Source: Dyadobacter sp. 3J3
GTDB lineage: Bacteria > Bacteroidota > Bacteroidia > Cytophagales > Spirosomataceae
Assembly (NCBI RefSeq): GCF_009801115.1
Contig: NZ_VTOL01000008.1
Span: 62,001 to 126,000 of the forward strand
Direction: 5' to 3'
Length of the DNA stretch: 64,000 nt
Positions 43,684 through 52,860 of the stretch are shown piece after piece (position 1 is the first letter of the stretch; each line of letters opens with the position of its first letter). Both the position numbers and the translations under genes were made by a program. The notes beneath the pieces are model-generated. The model did no database searches. It was not told the DNA's origin and worked only from the letters and a program-made list of their open reading frames with translations.

Positions 43684-44310
43684 TTGCTAACTGAAACATT
43701 ACCCATCGTCACCAGCCAGCTTCCGGTTATGGAAGCCTTTTACACATTGCAGGGAGAAGGCCAGCATAGTGGAAAAGCCGCTTATTTTATCCGTCTTGGC
43801 GGATGTGAAGTAGGTTGTCACTGGTGTGATGTGAAAGAATCATGGGATGCTAATGCGCACCCGAAACAGGAAATTAATACCATTGTTGAAGGAGCTCTTG
43901 AATATCGTGGCCGACTGGCTGTGATTACCGGCGGAGAACCTTTGATGTATAATCTTGATGCGCTTACCGCCTCTTTGCAGGAAGCTGGCTTCCAGACTAA
44001 TATCGAAACGTCCGGAGTTTATCCTTTTACAGGGCACTGGAACTGGGTTTGTTTTTCTCCCAAAAAATTCAAAAACCCACATCCGGATATTTACGAAAAT
44101 GCAAATGAACTGAAAGCGATCATCTACAACAAGAGCGATTTTGAGTTTGCGGAAGAACACGCCGCAAAAGTGAATGAAAACTGTACATTATTATTGCAGC
44201 CGGAATGGAGTAAACACGAACAGATGCTTCCTTTGATAATAGATTACATCAAGGACAATCCGAAATGGAAAATGTCGTTACAAACGCATAAATATATGAA
44301 TATTCCGTAA
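43684..44310 (+). CDS. queE: 7-carboxy-7-deazaguanine synthase QueE
   Basis: 208 residues from a TTG at 43684; the first internal ATG lies within the substrate-binding start (MEAFYTLQGEG) and would leave it bare, so TTG is preferred. The radical SAM cluster motif is Cys41, Cys45, Cys48 (GGCEVGCHWCD), and GGEPL follows. The enzyme contracts carboxy-tetrahydropterin to CDG in queuosine synthesis. The stop overlaps the next ATG (TAATG). Confidence 0.95.
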   Translation: MLTETLPIVTSQLPVMEAFYTLQGEGQHSGKAAYFIRLGGCEVGCHWCDVKESWDANAHPKQEINTIVEGALEYRGRLAVITGGEPLMYNLDALTASLQEAGFQTNIETSGVYPFTGHWNWVCFSPKKFKNPHPDIYENANELKAIIYNKSDFEFAEEHAAKVNENCTLLLQPEWSKHEQMLPLIIDYIKDNPKWKMSLQTHKYMNIP

Positions 44311-46211
44311 TGCGATTCCTTCTTCTGACACTGCTTTTTTCAGGTTGGTTTTTTTCAACAAACAGTCACGCACAGGACGCACCTTTGTCGCGGCGTGGTA
44401 AAGAAACATTTGATAAAGCTCAGAAAGCGTGGCAGGCAAGGCAGCTGAATGAAGCGATGGTATTGTTCGAAAAAGTGGAAGAAACAGATCCGAACAATTC
44501 CGAGATTCATTTGAGGCTAGCGCAGATCTACGAACTTCAAAAGAAAACCGAACTCACCAGAAAACATTTTGCCAGGTTTATATCCCTCAGACCATCCGAC
44601 CCGCAATCCTCTTCTGCATATCAATGGTTGGGCAGCAATTTGTTCAGGGAGGAAAAATACGATTCGGCGGTTGTTTATTTTGAAAAGGCGCTGGCTCTTT
44701 CTCCGCCGAAATCAGGATTAGCACGTTTGGCAAAAAAAAGCGCAGCTTCCTCAAAGTTCGCTCAAATGGCTATAAGGAATCCAATGAAAGTGCATAAACA
44801 ATCTTTGGGAGACACGGTTAACTTTCTCAATTCACAATTTTTCCCGGTAATGACGGCCGATGATGAAACACTCATTTTCACCGGATTAACTGAAAATCGG
44901 GATGAAAATATTTATGTCACACATCGCATTCCCGGCGGCTGGGATGTTCCTGAGGAAATCTCGAAAGCAATCAATACTACCAACAATGAAGGAACTTGCA
45001 GCATTTCTGCTGACGGGAGAACGTTGGTTTTAACTGCCTGTAATCGACCTGATAGTTATGGTGGCTGTGATCTATACATTTCTCACAAACAGGGAAGTGA
45101 CTGGAGTGCGCCGCAAAACGTAGGAGAAAATATAAATTCCAGAAACTGGGAATCCCAACCTTCACTTTCTGCGGATGGAAGGACGCTCTATTTTGCATCA
45201 GACCGTCGTGGCGGACAAGGCCGTTCGGATATCTGGTATTCTGTTTTGAAGGAAAAAGGACTATGGTCTGATCCGAAAAATCTGGGCCCAATAATAAATA
45301 CGCCGGAAGATGAGAATGCTCCTTTTATTCATGCCAACGGACGCACACTTTTCTATGCTTCAAATGGTTTGACCGGCATGGGAGGTTTTGATATATTTTT
45401 ATCCCAAAAAGCAGACACAACGTGGACCCCGCCAAAAAACATAGGTTACCCAATTAATACCCAGGCCGACCAGGTAGGATTATTCATTTCGTCAAATGGT
45501 AAAAAAGGATATTACACCGATGACAGTTCTGAAAAGTCTAAAGGTCGTTCCCTGTTATATACTTTTGATCTGCCTGATTCACTCCAAAATATGGTAACCC
45601 CTACCCGTTATGCAAAAGGAAAAGTTTTTGACAAAAAGACCAATAAACCTTTGGCATCCAGTATTGAATTATATGATCTGAAAAGTCAGGAAAAAGTCGC
45701 CGAGTTTTCGTCAGATTTACAAACAGGTAGTTTTCTTGCTGTGTTAAACAAAGGAAGCGAGTATGCCTTTTATGTTTCCAAAAGTGGTTATTTGTTTAAA
45801 AGTCTGACTTTTTCAGTAACGGATTCTGCGTCGTCACTCAACCTTGATATTCCTTTGGAAGCGATTGAAAAAGACAGGATTGAAGTATTGAATAACATTT
45901 TCTTCAATACCGGCGAGTTCACGCTCGACGATAAATCCAAAGTTGAACTGAACCGGATGGTTGATTTTTTGAAAAACAACAAACAGATCAGTATTGAAAT
46001 ATCCGGACATACGGACGATGTAGGCAGTGAACAGACGAATCTGGAATTATCGAAAAAAAGGGCGCTATCCGTTCTGGACTACCTTAAAAAATCCGGAGTT
46101 GAAGCAGAAAGACTTAACGCAAAAGGCTTTGGAAAAACAAAACCCGTGGCAAAAAATGATTCAGAGGAAAATCGTCGGAGGAACCGCCGCATCGAATGGC
46201 GGGTTTTGTAA
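44310..46211 (+). CDS. OmpA-family protein with TPR and PD40 repeats
   Basis: 633 residues. Signal peptide at 1-21, TPR-like helices at about 30-150 (AMVLFEKVEETDPNNSEIHLRLAQIYELQ), PD40/WD40-like beta-propeller repeats at 180-400 (CSISADGRTLVLTAC, PSLSADGRTLYFASDRRGG), a carboxypeptidase-like domain and a C-terminal OmpA domain (IEISGHTDDVGSEQTNLELSKKRA) that binds peptidoglycan. Such proteins link the envelope to peptidoglycan; gliding-related PorE is similar, but identity is not claimed. Confidence 0.93.
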   Translation: MRFLLLTLLFSGWFFSTNSHAQDAPLSRRGKETFDKAQKAWQARQLNEAMVLFEKVEETDPNNSEIHLRLAQIYELQKKTELTRKHFARFISLRPSDPQSSSAYQWLGSNLFREEKYDSAVVYFEKALALSPPKSGLARLAKKSAASSKFAQMAIRNPMKVHKQSLGDTVNFLNSQFFPVMTADDETLIFTGLTENRDENIYVTHRIPGGWDVPEEISKAINTTNNEGTCSISADGRTLVLTACNRPDSYGGCDLYISHKQGSDWSAPQNVGENINSRNWESQPSLSADGRTLYFASDRRGGQGRSDIWYSVLKEKGLWSDPKNLGPIINTPEDENAPFIHANGRTLFYASNGLTGMGGFDIFLSQKADTTWTPPKNIGYPINTQADQVGLFISSNGKKGYYTDDSSEKSKGRSLLYTFDLPDSLQNMVTPTRYAKGKVFDKKTNKPLASSIELYDLKSQEKVAEFSSDLQTGSFLAVLNKGSEYAFYVSKSGYLFKSLTFSVTDSASSLNLDIPLEAIEKDRIEVLNNIFFNTGEFTLDDKSKVELNRMVDFLKNNKQISIEISGHTDDVGSEQTNLELSKKRALSVLDYLKKSGVEAERLNAKGFGKTKPVAKNDSEENRRRNRRIEWRVL

Positions 46212-46393
46212 GGAAATTTGCATTAAGAAGCTAAATTTTGCACTTTTGTAAACATGCATTTGTTATCCTTGCATAGGCGTGAAAATTACAAATCGCTCTA
46301 TAATCAGACTCAAATATGGAACTGCAAAATTGCTGTTCTACTGTGTAAAAGTTTGAATTAAAGATTTTTGAATACTATAAGTAAGAAATTAAC

Positions 46394-47362
46394 ATGACAT
46401 CTGAAAAAGTAGATTGCCTTATTATTGGTTCCGGCCCTGCCGGCTACACCGCTGCTATATATGCTTCAAGAGCTGGTTTAAATCCTGTTCTTTACCAGGG
46501 AGCTCAGCCTGGTGGTCAATTGACTATTACCACCGAAGTTGACAATTATCCAGGCTATCCTGATGGAATAACAGGCCCTGAAATGATGATCAATTTCGAA
46601 AAACAAGCCCGACGTTTTGGTGCTGATATCCGTTACGGCATGGCTACGGAAGTTGATTTTACGAGCTATCCACGCAAAGTGATCATCGACGGCAAAAAAG
46701 AAATTCTTGCTGATTCTGTTATTATATCTACGGGTGCGACTGCAAAATGGCTTGGTATTGAAGGTGAAGAAAGATTGAACGGCCATGGCGTTTCTGCCTG
46801 TGCGGTTTGTGATGGTTTCTTTTTCCGTGGACAGGATGTTGTAGTTGTAGGCGCTGGTGATACTGCTGCCGAGGAAGCGAGTTATCTTGCAAAATTAGTA
46901 CGTAAAGTGTATTTGGTAGTTCGTCGTGACGAAATGCGTGCTTCCAAAATCATGCAGAAACGTTTGGCTACGCTTCCTAATATCGAAATTCTTTGGAACA
47001 CAGAAACGGTTTCTTTGAATGGAGAAGAAGGTTTGGAAAGTGTTTTAGTTAAAAATAATAAAACAGGAGAAGAAACACTTCTGGACGTAACCGGATTTTT
47101 CGTAGCGATTGGTCACAAACCCAATACCGAAATTTTCAAAGGTTATATTGATATGGACGAAACGGGTTATATCAAAACGATAAAAGGAAGTGCCCACACC
47201 AATGTTTCAGGAGTATTCGCTTGTGGTGATGCGCAGGACAATGTTTACCGTCAGGCTATTACGGCGGCGGGAACGGGTTGTATGGCTGCTTTGGACGCGG
47301 AACGTTTCTTAATGGAACGTGAAGTGGAAGTGATCGCGGATGATATCCTTGAAACGAACTAA
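46394..47362 (+). CDS. trxB: thioredoxin-disulfide reductase
   Basis: 322 residues. FAD motif GSGPAGYTAA near residue 12, the redox pair Cys136-Ala-Val-Cys139 (CAVCDG), NADPH motif GAGDTAAEEA and the final GVFACGDAQDNVYRQAITAAGTG. It keeps thioredoxin reduced with NADPH. It is preceded by a 182-bp gap and followed by a strong hairpin; it appears monocistronic. Confidence 0.96.
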   Translation: MTSEKVDCLIIGSGPAGYTAAIYASRAGLNPVLYQGAQPGGQLTITTEVDNYPGYPDGITGPEMMINFEKQARRFGADIRYGMATEVDFTSYPRKVIIDGKKEILADSVIISTGATAKWLGIEGEERLNGHGVSACAVCDGFFFRGQDVVVVGAGDTAAEEASYLAKLVRKVYLVVRRDEMRASKIMQKRLATLPNIEILWNTETVSLNGEEGLESVLVKNNKTGEETLLDVTGFFVAIGHKPNTEIFKGYIDMDETGYIKTIKGSAHTNVSGVFACGDAQDNVYRQAITAAGTGCMAALDAERFLMEREVEVIADDILETN

Positions 47363-47392
47363 GAATAACCCAGAATAAATTTGACATTTAAG

Positions 47393-47431
47393 TCGGGCTG
47401 GCCATTGTGGAAATCACAGTGGCCAGCCCGA
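47393..47431. terminator. strong hairpin after trxB
   Basis: TCGGGCTGGCCA (47393-47404) and TGGCCAGCCCGA (47420-47431) pair perfectly, with further pairing of TTGTG and CACAG inside. There is no T run on either side, so it may act by a hairpin alone or be a repeat-type element. Confidence 0.5.
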
Positions 47432-47447
47432 TACAGTAATTATATTT

Positions 47448-48524
47448 ATGAGAGAAAAGCTTATTGTTGGTTTGCTAATGGTCGTGTGTCTGATCCCCTG
47501 GAACACGCAAGCACAAGAGCGAGGAAAGTTCAAAAAAAACCCGAAAATCAATCAGGCCGGCAGTAATGCCAACGAAGGCCCAACCAAAGTAGGAACGCCT
47601 CAGCCCGAGGACGAATTTCAAGTTGAAACCTCTACTTTAAAATTCCAAAGCCAGTTTGAACCCGTAAAACCCCTTAATCCGGTGGTGAGCGAAGATACTT
47701 CAACGATCGACGAAGGAGAAACCGACGTTGTGGAAGTCGTAGACTCACTATTAGTTGGTGACGAATGGGTAAAATCCGCTGAATATTATGTCATCTGGGA
47801 TTCCCGTACAATCAATCCTTATGGATTAAGTCCGCTCGAATTTGACGAACCTGTGGATCTTACTTTGTATAATCCTGCCCTCAACCGAATGTGGGCTACA
47901 CCCATGACAGATACAAAAACAACTTCCAATTTTGCCTACCGCTGGGGTCGCTGGCATAATGGAACAGATCTGGATCTGGAAACTGGTGATACCGTAAGAT
48001 CAACTTATGACGGAATGGTCAGGATTGTGGCCTTTGACGGAAGTGGTTATGGAAAATTCATTTTAGTCCGTCATTATAATGGATTGGAAACACTTTACGG
48101 TCATCTTTCCAAACAATTGGTAGAATCAGGACAAATGGTAAAAGCAGGTGAAGTAATCGGTTTGGGTGGAAATACTGGACGTAGTTCAGGTTCACATTTA
48201 CATTATGAAAACCGGTACGAAGGAAATCCTTTTGATGCCAGAAATATTTTTGACTGGGATAATAAACAGATTAAATCCGATCATTTTCTGTTAACAAGCA
48301 GCGTCTGGAATCACTTGCGTGGCGGGCGGGCAACCAAAAGTGAATTTGAATCCGGTGATGCACCTGTGGCCTATACCCGATCTATTTTACATAAAGTACG
48401 TTCCGGAGATACCTTATCTTCTATTGCCGGAAAATACGGTGTTTCAATTTCGGCCATAGCCAAAAAGAACAGAATCTCTACACGTTCAACCTTACGTTTG
48501 GGACAAAAAATAAGAATTAAATAA
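47448..48524 (+). CDS. M23-family murein peptidase with LysM domain
   Basis: 358 residues. Signal peptide at the N-terminus, a low-complexity linker, then an M23 domain with HNGTDLDL (Asp and His metal ligands) and HYNGLETLYGHLS, GNTGRSSGSHLHYENRYEG. The C-terminus is a LysM peptidoglycan-binding repeat (HKVRSGDTLSSIAGKYGVSISAIAKKN). It likely trims peptidoglycan crosslinks in the periplasm; family members also act in cell division control. Confidence 0.95.
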   Translation: MREKLIVGLLMVVCLIPWNTQAQERGKFKKNPKINQAGSNANEGPTKVGTPQPEDEFQVETSTLKFQSQFEPVKPLNPVVSEDTSTIDEGETDVVEVVDSLLVGDEWVKSAEYYVIWDSRTINPYGLSPLEFDEPVDLTLYNPALNRMWATPMTDTKTTSNFAYRWGRWHNGTDLDLETGDTVRSTYDGMVRIVAFDGSGYGKFILVRHYNGLETLYGHLSKQLVESGQMVKAGEVIGLGGNTGRSSGSHLHYENRYEGNPFDARNIFDWDNKQIKSDHFLLTSSVWNHLRGGRATKSEFESGDAPVAYTRSILHKVRSGDTLSSIAGKYGVSISAIAKKNRISTRSTLRLGQKIRIK

Positions 48525-48530
48525 ATCTGA

Positions 48531-48568
48531 AAAATGGAGCTGGATTTGATTCAGCTCCATTTTTTTTT
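48531..48568 (+). terminator. terminator after the M23 peptidase
   Basis: AAAATGGAGCTG and CAGCTCCATTTT pair perfectly with a 9-base loop and a run of T follows, a classical intrinsic terminator 6 bases after the stop. Confidence 0.85.
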
Positions 48569-48590
48569 GAAAATATAAAATATTGATCTG

Positions 48591-49322
48591 ATGAAACTTG
48601 ATATTCTGGCCATAACGGCTCATCCCGATGATGTTGAACTTGGCTGCGCAGGCACTCTGCTCGCTGAAATGGCACTCGGAAAAAAAGTTGGAATAGTGGA
48701 TCTGACACGCGGCGAACTGGGTACAAGAGGAACACCGGAAGGTCGTATCCAGGAAGCTGCAAATGCTGCCGCTGTTTTGGGAATTTCGGTTCGTGATAAT
48801 GTTGGCATTGCAGATGGCTTTTTTGCCAATGACGAAGCGCACCAGAAAGCGATCATTCCCTACATTAGAAAATATCAGCCTGATATCGTCATTACCAATG
48901 CTTTCGACGACCGTCATCCGGATCACGCCCGTGGCGGAAAACTGGTTTCTGACAGTTGTTTTTATTCAGGATTAAGAATGATCGAAACTTTCGATAGTGA
49001 AGGAAATAAACAGGAAGCGTGGCGACCACGCCTGGTATTCCACATTATTCAGGATAGTTACATCAAACCTGATTTTGTTGTGAATATCACAAATTACCAC
49101 GATCAAAAAGTGCAGGCTATCCGCGCCTTTAAAAGCCAGTTTTTCAATCCGGATTATGACGAGAACAGCAATGAACCGCAAAGCTATATTTCCTCGCCTG
49201 ACTTTTTGAATTTCATCATTGCCCGTGCTCAGGAAATGGGCCATGCCATCGGTGCGAAATATGGTGAAGGTTTTACTACAACGAGAATATTGGGCGTTCA
49301 GGATTTGTCTTCGTTCATTTAG
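48591..49322 (+). CDS. bshB1: bacillithiol biosynthesis deacetylase BshB1
   Basis: 243 residues. The PIG-L/LmbE zinc motif AHPDDVE is at residues 10-16 and the second ligand set HPDHARGG near 104. GELGTRGTPEGRIQEA is typical of the BshB1 group. The enzyme removes acetyl from GlcNAc-malate in bacillithiol synthesis. The gene stands alone between a terminator and a repeat. A general deacetylase role is less likely given the close family features. Confidence 0.93.
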   Translation: MKLDILAITAHPDDVELGCAGTLLAEMALGKKVGIVDLTRGELGTRGTPEGRIQEAANAAAVLGISVRDNVGIADGFFANDEAHQKAIIPYIRKYQPDIVITNAFDDRHPDHARGGKLVSDSCFYSGLRMIETFDSEGNKQEAWRPRLVFHIIQDSYIKPDFVVNITNYHDQKVQAIRAFKSQFFNPDYDENSNEPQSYISSPDFLNFIIARAQEMGHAIGAKYGEGFTTTRILGVQDLSSFI

Positions 49323-49345
49323 ACTTTAATCTTCTTATTATTTTT

Positions 49346-49403
49346 TGCCACGAATACACGAATATTCACAAATGGATTAGTGGACATCCGTGTATTCGTG
49401 GCA
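49346..49403. repeat. intergenic inverted repeat of Bacteroidota type
   Basis: TGCCACGAATACACG (49346-49360) and CGTGTATTCGTGGCA (49389-49403) pair perfectly around 28 bases. Similar cacgaata-type repeats are widespread between genes in Bacteroidota genomes. It lies 24 bases after bshB1 and may also end its transcript. Confidence 0.6.
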
Positions 49404-49579
49404 TTGTTCTTTTGGCAAACTAGTAAAAAAGTTATCCGCAGATTCTTCTCCAATAAATCAAAGAACAAAAAACTAACGACTATTTTGGATAAAACGGAAC
49501 AAGGAAAAAATCTTGTTGGTTAAATCTCAAACAAGACGAACATCGTATATCAAAAATCAGGACTTCAAATCAATTAAAT

Positions 49580-50137
49580 ATGAAAATTAAAATAGTGATG
49601 CTCGTTTGCGGAATTTTGGCATTTGGGTTTCAAAGTTCATATGCACAAACAGCCGATCAAAAAAGTCCGGTTTATTCTCATACCGATACCAGTAAAGTAA
49701 CAACATCAGAAACTGAATGGAAGAAAATCCTTCCCTCAGAAGTATTTCAAGTGGCGAGATTAAAGGGAACAGAACGGCCGGGAACCAGTAAATTTGAAAC
49801 TTCGAAAGAAGTAGGCACATACTATTGCGCCGTTTGCGGAAATGCACTTTTCAAAAGTGATACCAAATTTGACAGCGGTTGCGGTTGGCCAAGTTTCTAT
49901 GAACCGATCACTAAAACGTCTATCGTGTACCATACCGATAAAACATTGGGAATGGTAAGAACGGAAGTTACCTGTGGCAGGTGCAAGTCACATTTAGGCC
50001 ACGTTTTTGACGACGGCCCTCCCCCAACCGGATTGCGGTATTGCATTAACGGTGTCGTCCTGGATTTTGAAAAAGCAAAAACAGCCGAGAAAAGTTATTC
50101 CAAAAAGCATAAAAAAGATGTAAGTGGTGGTAAATAA
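49580..50137 (+). CDS. msrB: exported peptide-methionine (R)-S-oxide reductase MsrB
   Basis: 185 residues with a signal peptide (residues 1-22). Zinc ligands Cys83, Cys86, Cys132, Cys135 and catalytic Cys155 (GLRYCING) are all present; FDSGCGWPSFYEP is the MsrB signature. It reduces methionine-R-sulfoxide in proteins, here outside the cytoplasm. A strong terminator follows. Confidence 0.96.
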   Translation: MKIKIVMLVCGILAFGFQSSYAQTADQKSPVYSHTDTSKVTTSETEWKKILPSEVFQVARLKGTERPGTSKFETSKEVGTYYCAVCGNALFKSDTKFDSGCGWPSFYEPITKTSIVYHTDKTLGMVRTEVTCGRCKSHLGHVFDDGPPPTGLRYCINGVVLDFEKAKTAEKSYSKKHKKDVSGGK

Positions 50138-50167
50138 TATGTAAGGTTTAATTCAGCCAACCTCTTT

Positions 50168-50218
50168 AAAACTCCTGAGAAGATCCTTTCAAACCGGATT
50201 TTTCTCAGGAGTTTTTTT
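50168..50218 (+). terminator. terminator after msrB
   Basis: AAAACTCCTGAGAA (50168-50181) and TTCTCAGGAGTTTT (50202-50215) pair perfectly and run into T residues. Confidence 0.85.
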
Positions 50219-50333
50219 ATTGGCAAAAACCAAAATATTCACTGGTTAATAGAAGGTTGACAATATTCTTTCCTGTAAAATGACAAATCCAAAGCAAATT
50301 AATAATAGCTAATAAGGAAATAATTTGTTCTAA

Positions 50334-50384
50334 TTCTAAATAATACATATGTTTACAGCACCATTTGGTATTAGTCTAAATAAT
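50334..50384. promoter_or_regulatory. repeated TCTAAATAAT motif before the iron operon
   Basis: TTCTAAATAAT at 50334-50344 and GTCTAAATAAT at 50374-50384 lie exactly 40 bases apart, 46 bases before the DUF4856 start. A regulator binding site, possibly for an iron-responsive protein, is inferred from the operon's content. Confidence 0.35.
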
Positions 50385-50429
50385 TACATCCAAATGCATC
50401 TTACATCCTAATAAAAACTTCCATCACGA

Positions 50430-51623
50430 ATGTTGAAAAGTAATTTTACAATGAGATCGCTGTTGTTCACGGCAATAGTAGCGGTAAGTCTTTCTTCATG
50501 CAGCGACGACGACGATACACCTGTGACACCACCTGTTGTAGCTGACCTGCGTACCAAAATTGACTACGCAAAAGTTACCACAACCACTCCTTACAAAGCA
50601 CTTTTTATCGATGCAAAAGGAGACACAACGGTTGATCTTTCAACGGGTAACAACCGTTACAGAATGTTCCAGGGGCTAAATTATTACTTAGGCTCAGCCG
50701 TAAGAGATTCCGCTACACTGGATGCAACGGTCATGAAAAACATGTTTGCCAACACATCTAATCCTTTTGTTGATGTACCTTCTTTGAAAATCGTTGGTGC
50801 AACATTGAATTCTTCCGGTGTTCAGCTTAAAGACAAAACAGCTTCTTCAAAAACTGCGGCAGAAATCACAGCGGCGAACACCTATCTTGAAACAAGTTTT
50901 GCAGCGATGGCAGATGCCAGCAAATCGGTAAAAAAAGCAGCTTCAAAAGGTGTTGCCGGAAAATCAGGTACTTATCTTCTTGATGCCAAAGGAATTGAGC
51001 ACGCTCAAATAATTCAGAAAGGTTTGATCGGAGCTCTTCAGCTTGATTATATTTCCAACGTACTGCTTGTTAAAGGCCTGGAAGCTGACAATAAATCCTT
51101 GGTATCAGGTAAAAATTACACAGCTTTGGAACATAACTGGGACGAAGCCTATGGTTTGTTAACTTTAAGCCCTGTTTATCTTGCCGGTTCTACCGACGCT
51201 GTAAGAGGAACATCAGAATCATTCCTTGGATCTTATATCTGGGAATATAACAAAGAAAATTACGCAAAAATCCAGCCTGCATTTGTAAAAGGTCGTGCTG
51301 CAATCGTAAACAACGATGCTGCGGAATTGAAAACGCAGGCAACTTTTATCAGAACGGAAATGGAAAGAGCCATCGCAAAAGCCGCAGTCGGCTATTTGGG
51401 CAAATGGAAAACTTCAACGACGGATGCTGCACGTGCACATGCTATGGGTGAAGGTCTTGGATTCATTTACTCTTTGCGTTACGCGTCGATCAACGGAGCG
51501 GATGCAGCTTTTTCTGATGCTATCCTGGTTGGACTTGTTGGTTCTGCAAATGGCTTCTGGGACTTGACTCCTGATAAAATCAATGCAGCTGCTGACGCCA
51601 TCACAGCGAAATTCAAGCTTTAA
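50430..51623 (+). CDS. DUF4856 lipoprotein of an iron-uptake operon
   Basis: 397 residues starting with a lipoprotein signal (LFTAIVAVSLSSCSDDDD). The rest is DUF4856, a mainly helical domain distantly like imelysin, with repeated Ala-rich helices. Its neighbours are an imelysin lipoprotein, an HTTM protein and a TonB receptor, all in one direction. This set is known from Bacteroidota loci thought to take up iron. The protein is likely outer-membrane or periplasm attached; its ligand is unknown. Confidence 0.9.
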   Translation: MLKSNFTMRSLLFTAIVAVSLSSCSDDDDTPVTPPVVADLRTKIDYAKVTTTTPYKALFIDAKGDTTVDLSTGNNRYRMFQGLNYYLGSAVRDSATLDATVMKNMFANTSNPFVDVPSLKIVGATLNSSGVQLKDKTASSKTAAEITAANTYLETSFAAMADASKSVKKAASKGVAGKSGTYLLDAKGIEHAQIIQKGLIGALQLDYISNVLLVKGLEADNKSLVSGKNYTALEHNWDEAYGLLTLSPVYLAGSTDAVRGTSESFLGSYIWEYNKENYAKIQPAFVKGRAAIVNNDAAELKTQATFIRTEMERAIAKAAVGYLGKWKTSTTDAARAHAMGEGLGFIYSLRYASINGADAAFSDAILVGLVGSANGFWDLTPDKINAAADAITAKFKL

Positions 51624-51653
51624 GATTTAATAAATTTCGTTATTTATTTCCTG

Positions 51654-51683
51654 GTGGACTGATGTGCATATGCATCGGTCCAC
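51654..51683. terminator. intercistronic hairpin between DUF4856 and imelysin genes
   Basis: GTGGAC and GTCCAC pair, extended by GATG/CATC with a wobble, around a short loop. There is no T run, so it more likely modulates expression between the two genes than ends transcription. Confidence 0.4.
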
Positions 51684-51699
51684 TATTATTGTTTAAAAA

Positions 51700-52848
51700 A
51701 TGATACTACTAAACTTCAAAAAAAGTGCCCTGATCTTGTTTTTAACAAGTTCACTATGGGCGTGTTCAGGTTCAGGAGGCGGAGATTCTCCGGCAGAAAC
51801 CATTGATGTCAAAGACAAGAACAGAAAAGATATGTTGACGAATCTGGCCGACAATATCATTATTCCGTCATACGCCAGTTTCCAGACAAAATTTGACTTG
51901 ATGCTAGCCAAACGAACTGCTTTCATTGCAAAACCTGAGCAGTTGGAATTAGATGCATTAAGACAAGCCTGGGCCGATGCTTATGTAGAATGGCAAAAGG
52001 TTGAGCTTTTTGAATTTGGTCCGGGTGAAAAATATTCAATCCGAAATTATTTCAACATTTATCCTGCCAATGTAGCCGGTATCAACAGCGATGTTTCCGA
52101 GCTCGCTCCAAACTTTGAAGTCCCTGCATCTTATGACAGACAGGGTTTTCCGGCTTTGGATTATATGATCAATGGTGTGGGCGCGAATGACGCAGCCATT
52201 GTAGCATATTACAGCGAGCCAACGGAAGGAGCTAAACGTCTAGCTCATTTGAATAGGCTTACCAACAGAATGGGCGGGCTAATCAACAAAGTAAGAACTG
52301 ATTGGGCAGGTACCGCGCGTGAAACTTTCATAAACAAAACGGGATTGGATATCAGCTCTTCCTCTTCTTTGATGGTAAATGCTTACGTGCTTCACTATGA
52401 AAGATATATCCGGTCAGGAAAATTTGGAATTCCTTCCGGTGCGATGTTAAACGGAATTCCGTCGGCTGAAAAAGTTGAAAGTTTTTACAAAAAGGATTTA
52501 TCATTAACCTTGGCAAAAACTGCTCAGCAATCTTTTGTTGACTTTTTTAACGGAAAGAATTTCACAACAGGCGTTGAAGGAGCATCTCTAAAAACGTATC
52601 TGAACGCATTAGGTGCGAAAGATAGCGCAACCGGAAAAACTTTAAGTGAAATATTGAACACCCAGTTTGAGGTGATCAAAGCGAAGCTGAATACGTTAAA
52701 ACCAAGTCTGTATGACGAGGTAAAAAGCAACAATCAGGCGATGAAAGATACGTATACCGAAATGCAAAAAGCCGTACGTATGCTGAAAGTTGACATGACT
52801 TCTGCGATGAGTATTACAATTACCTATACTGATAACGACGGAGACTAA
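51700..52848 (+). CDS. imelysin-family lipoprotein (peptidase M75-like)
   Basis: 382 residues with a lipobox (SLWACSG). The imelysin fold is suggested by QAWADAYVEWQKVELFEFGPG, where family proteins have GxHxxE-like or related residues; here the His is absent, as in many IrpA-related proteins. PALDYMINGVG is the family's second conserved region. Members bind iron or siderophores in the envelope. It is followed after 12 bases by the HTTM gene. Confidence 0.92.
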   Translation: MILLNFKKSALILFLTSSLWACSGSGGGDSPAETIDVKDKNRKDMLTNLADNIIIPSYASFQTKFDLMLAKRTAFIAKPEQLELDALRQAWADAYVEWQKVELFEFGPGEKYSIRNYFNIYPANVAGINSDVSELAPNFEVPASYDRQGFPALDYMINGVGANDAAIVAYYSEPTEGAKRLAHLNRLTNRMGGLINKVRTDWAGTARETFINKTGLDISSSSSLMVNAYVLHYERYIRSGKFGIPSGAMLNGIPSAEKVESFYKKDLSLTLAKTAQQSFVDFFNGKNFTTGVEGASLKTYLNALGAKDSATGKTLSEILNTQFEVIKAKLNTLKPSLYDEVKSNNQAMKDTYTEMQKAVRMLKVDMTSAMSITITYTDNDGD

Positions 52849-52860
52849 AACCTTGTCAGT

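Noticed and set aside
47393..47431. Riboswitch between trxB and the M23 gene
   Set aside because: A single simple hairpin without any conserved aptamer-like core; too short.
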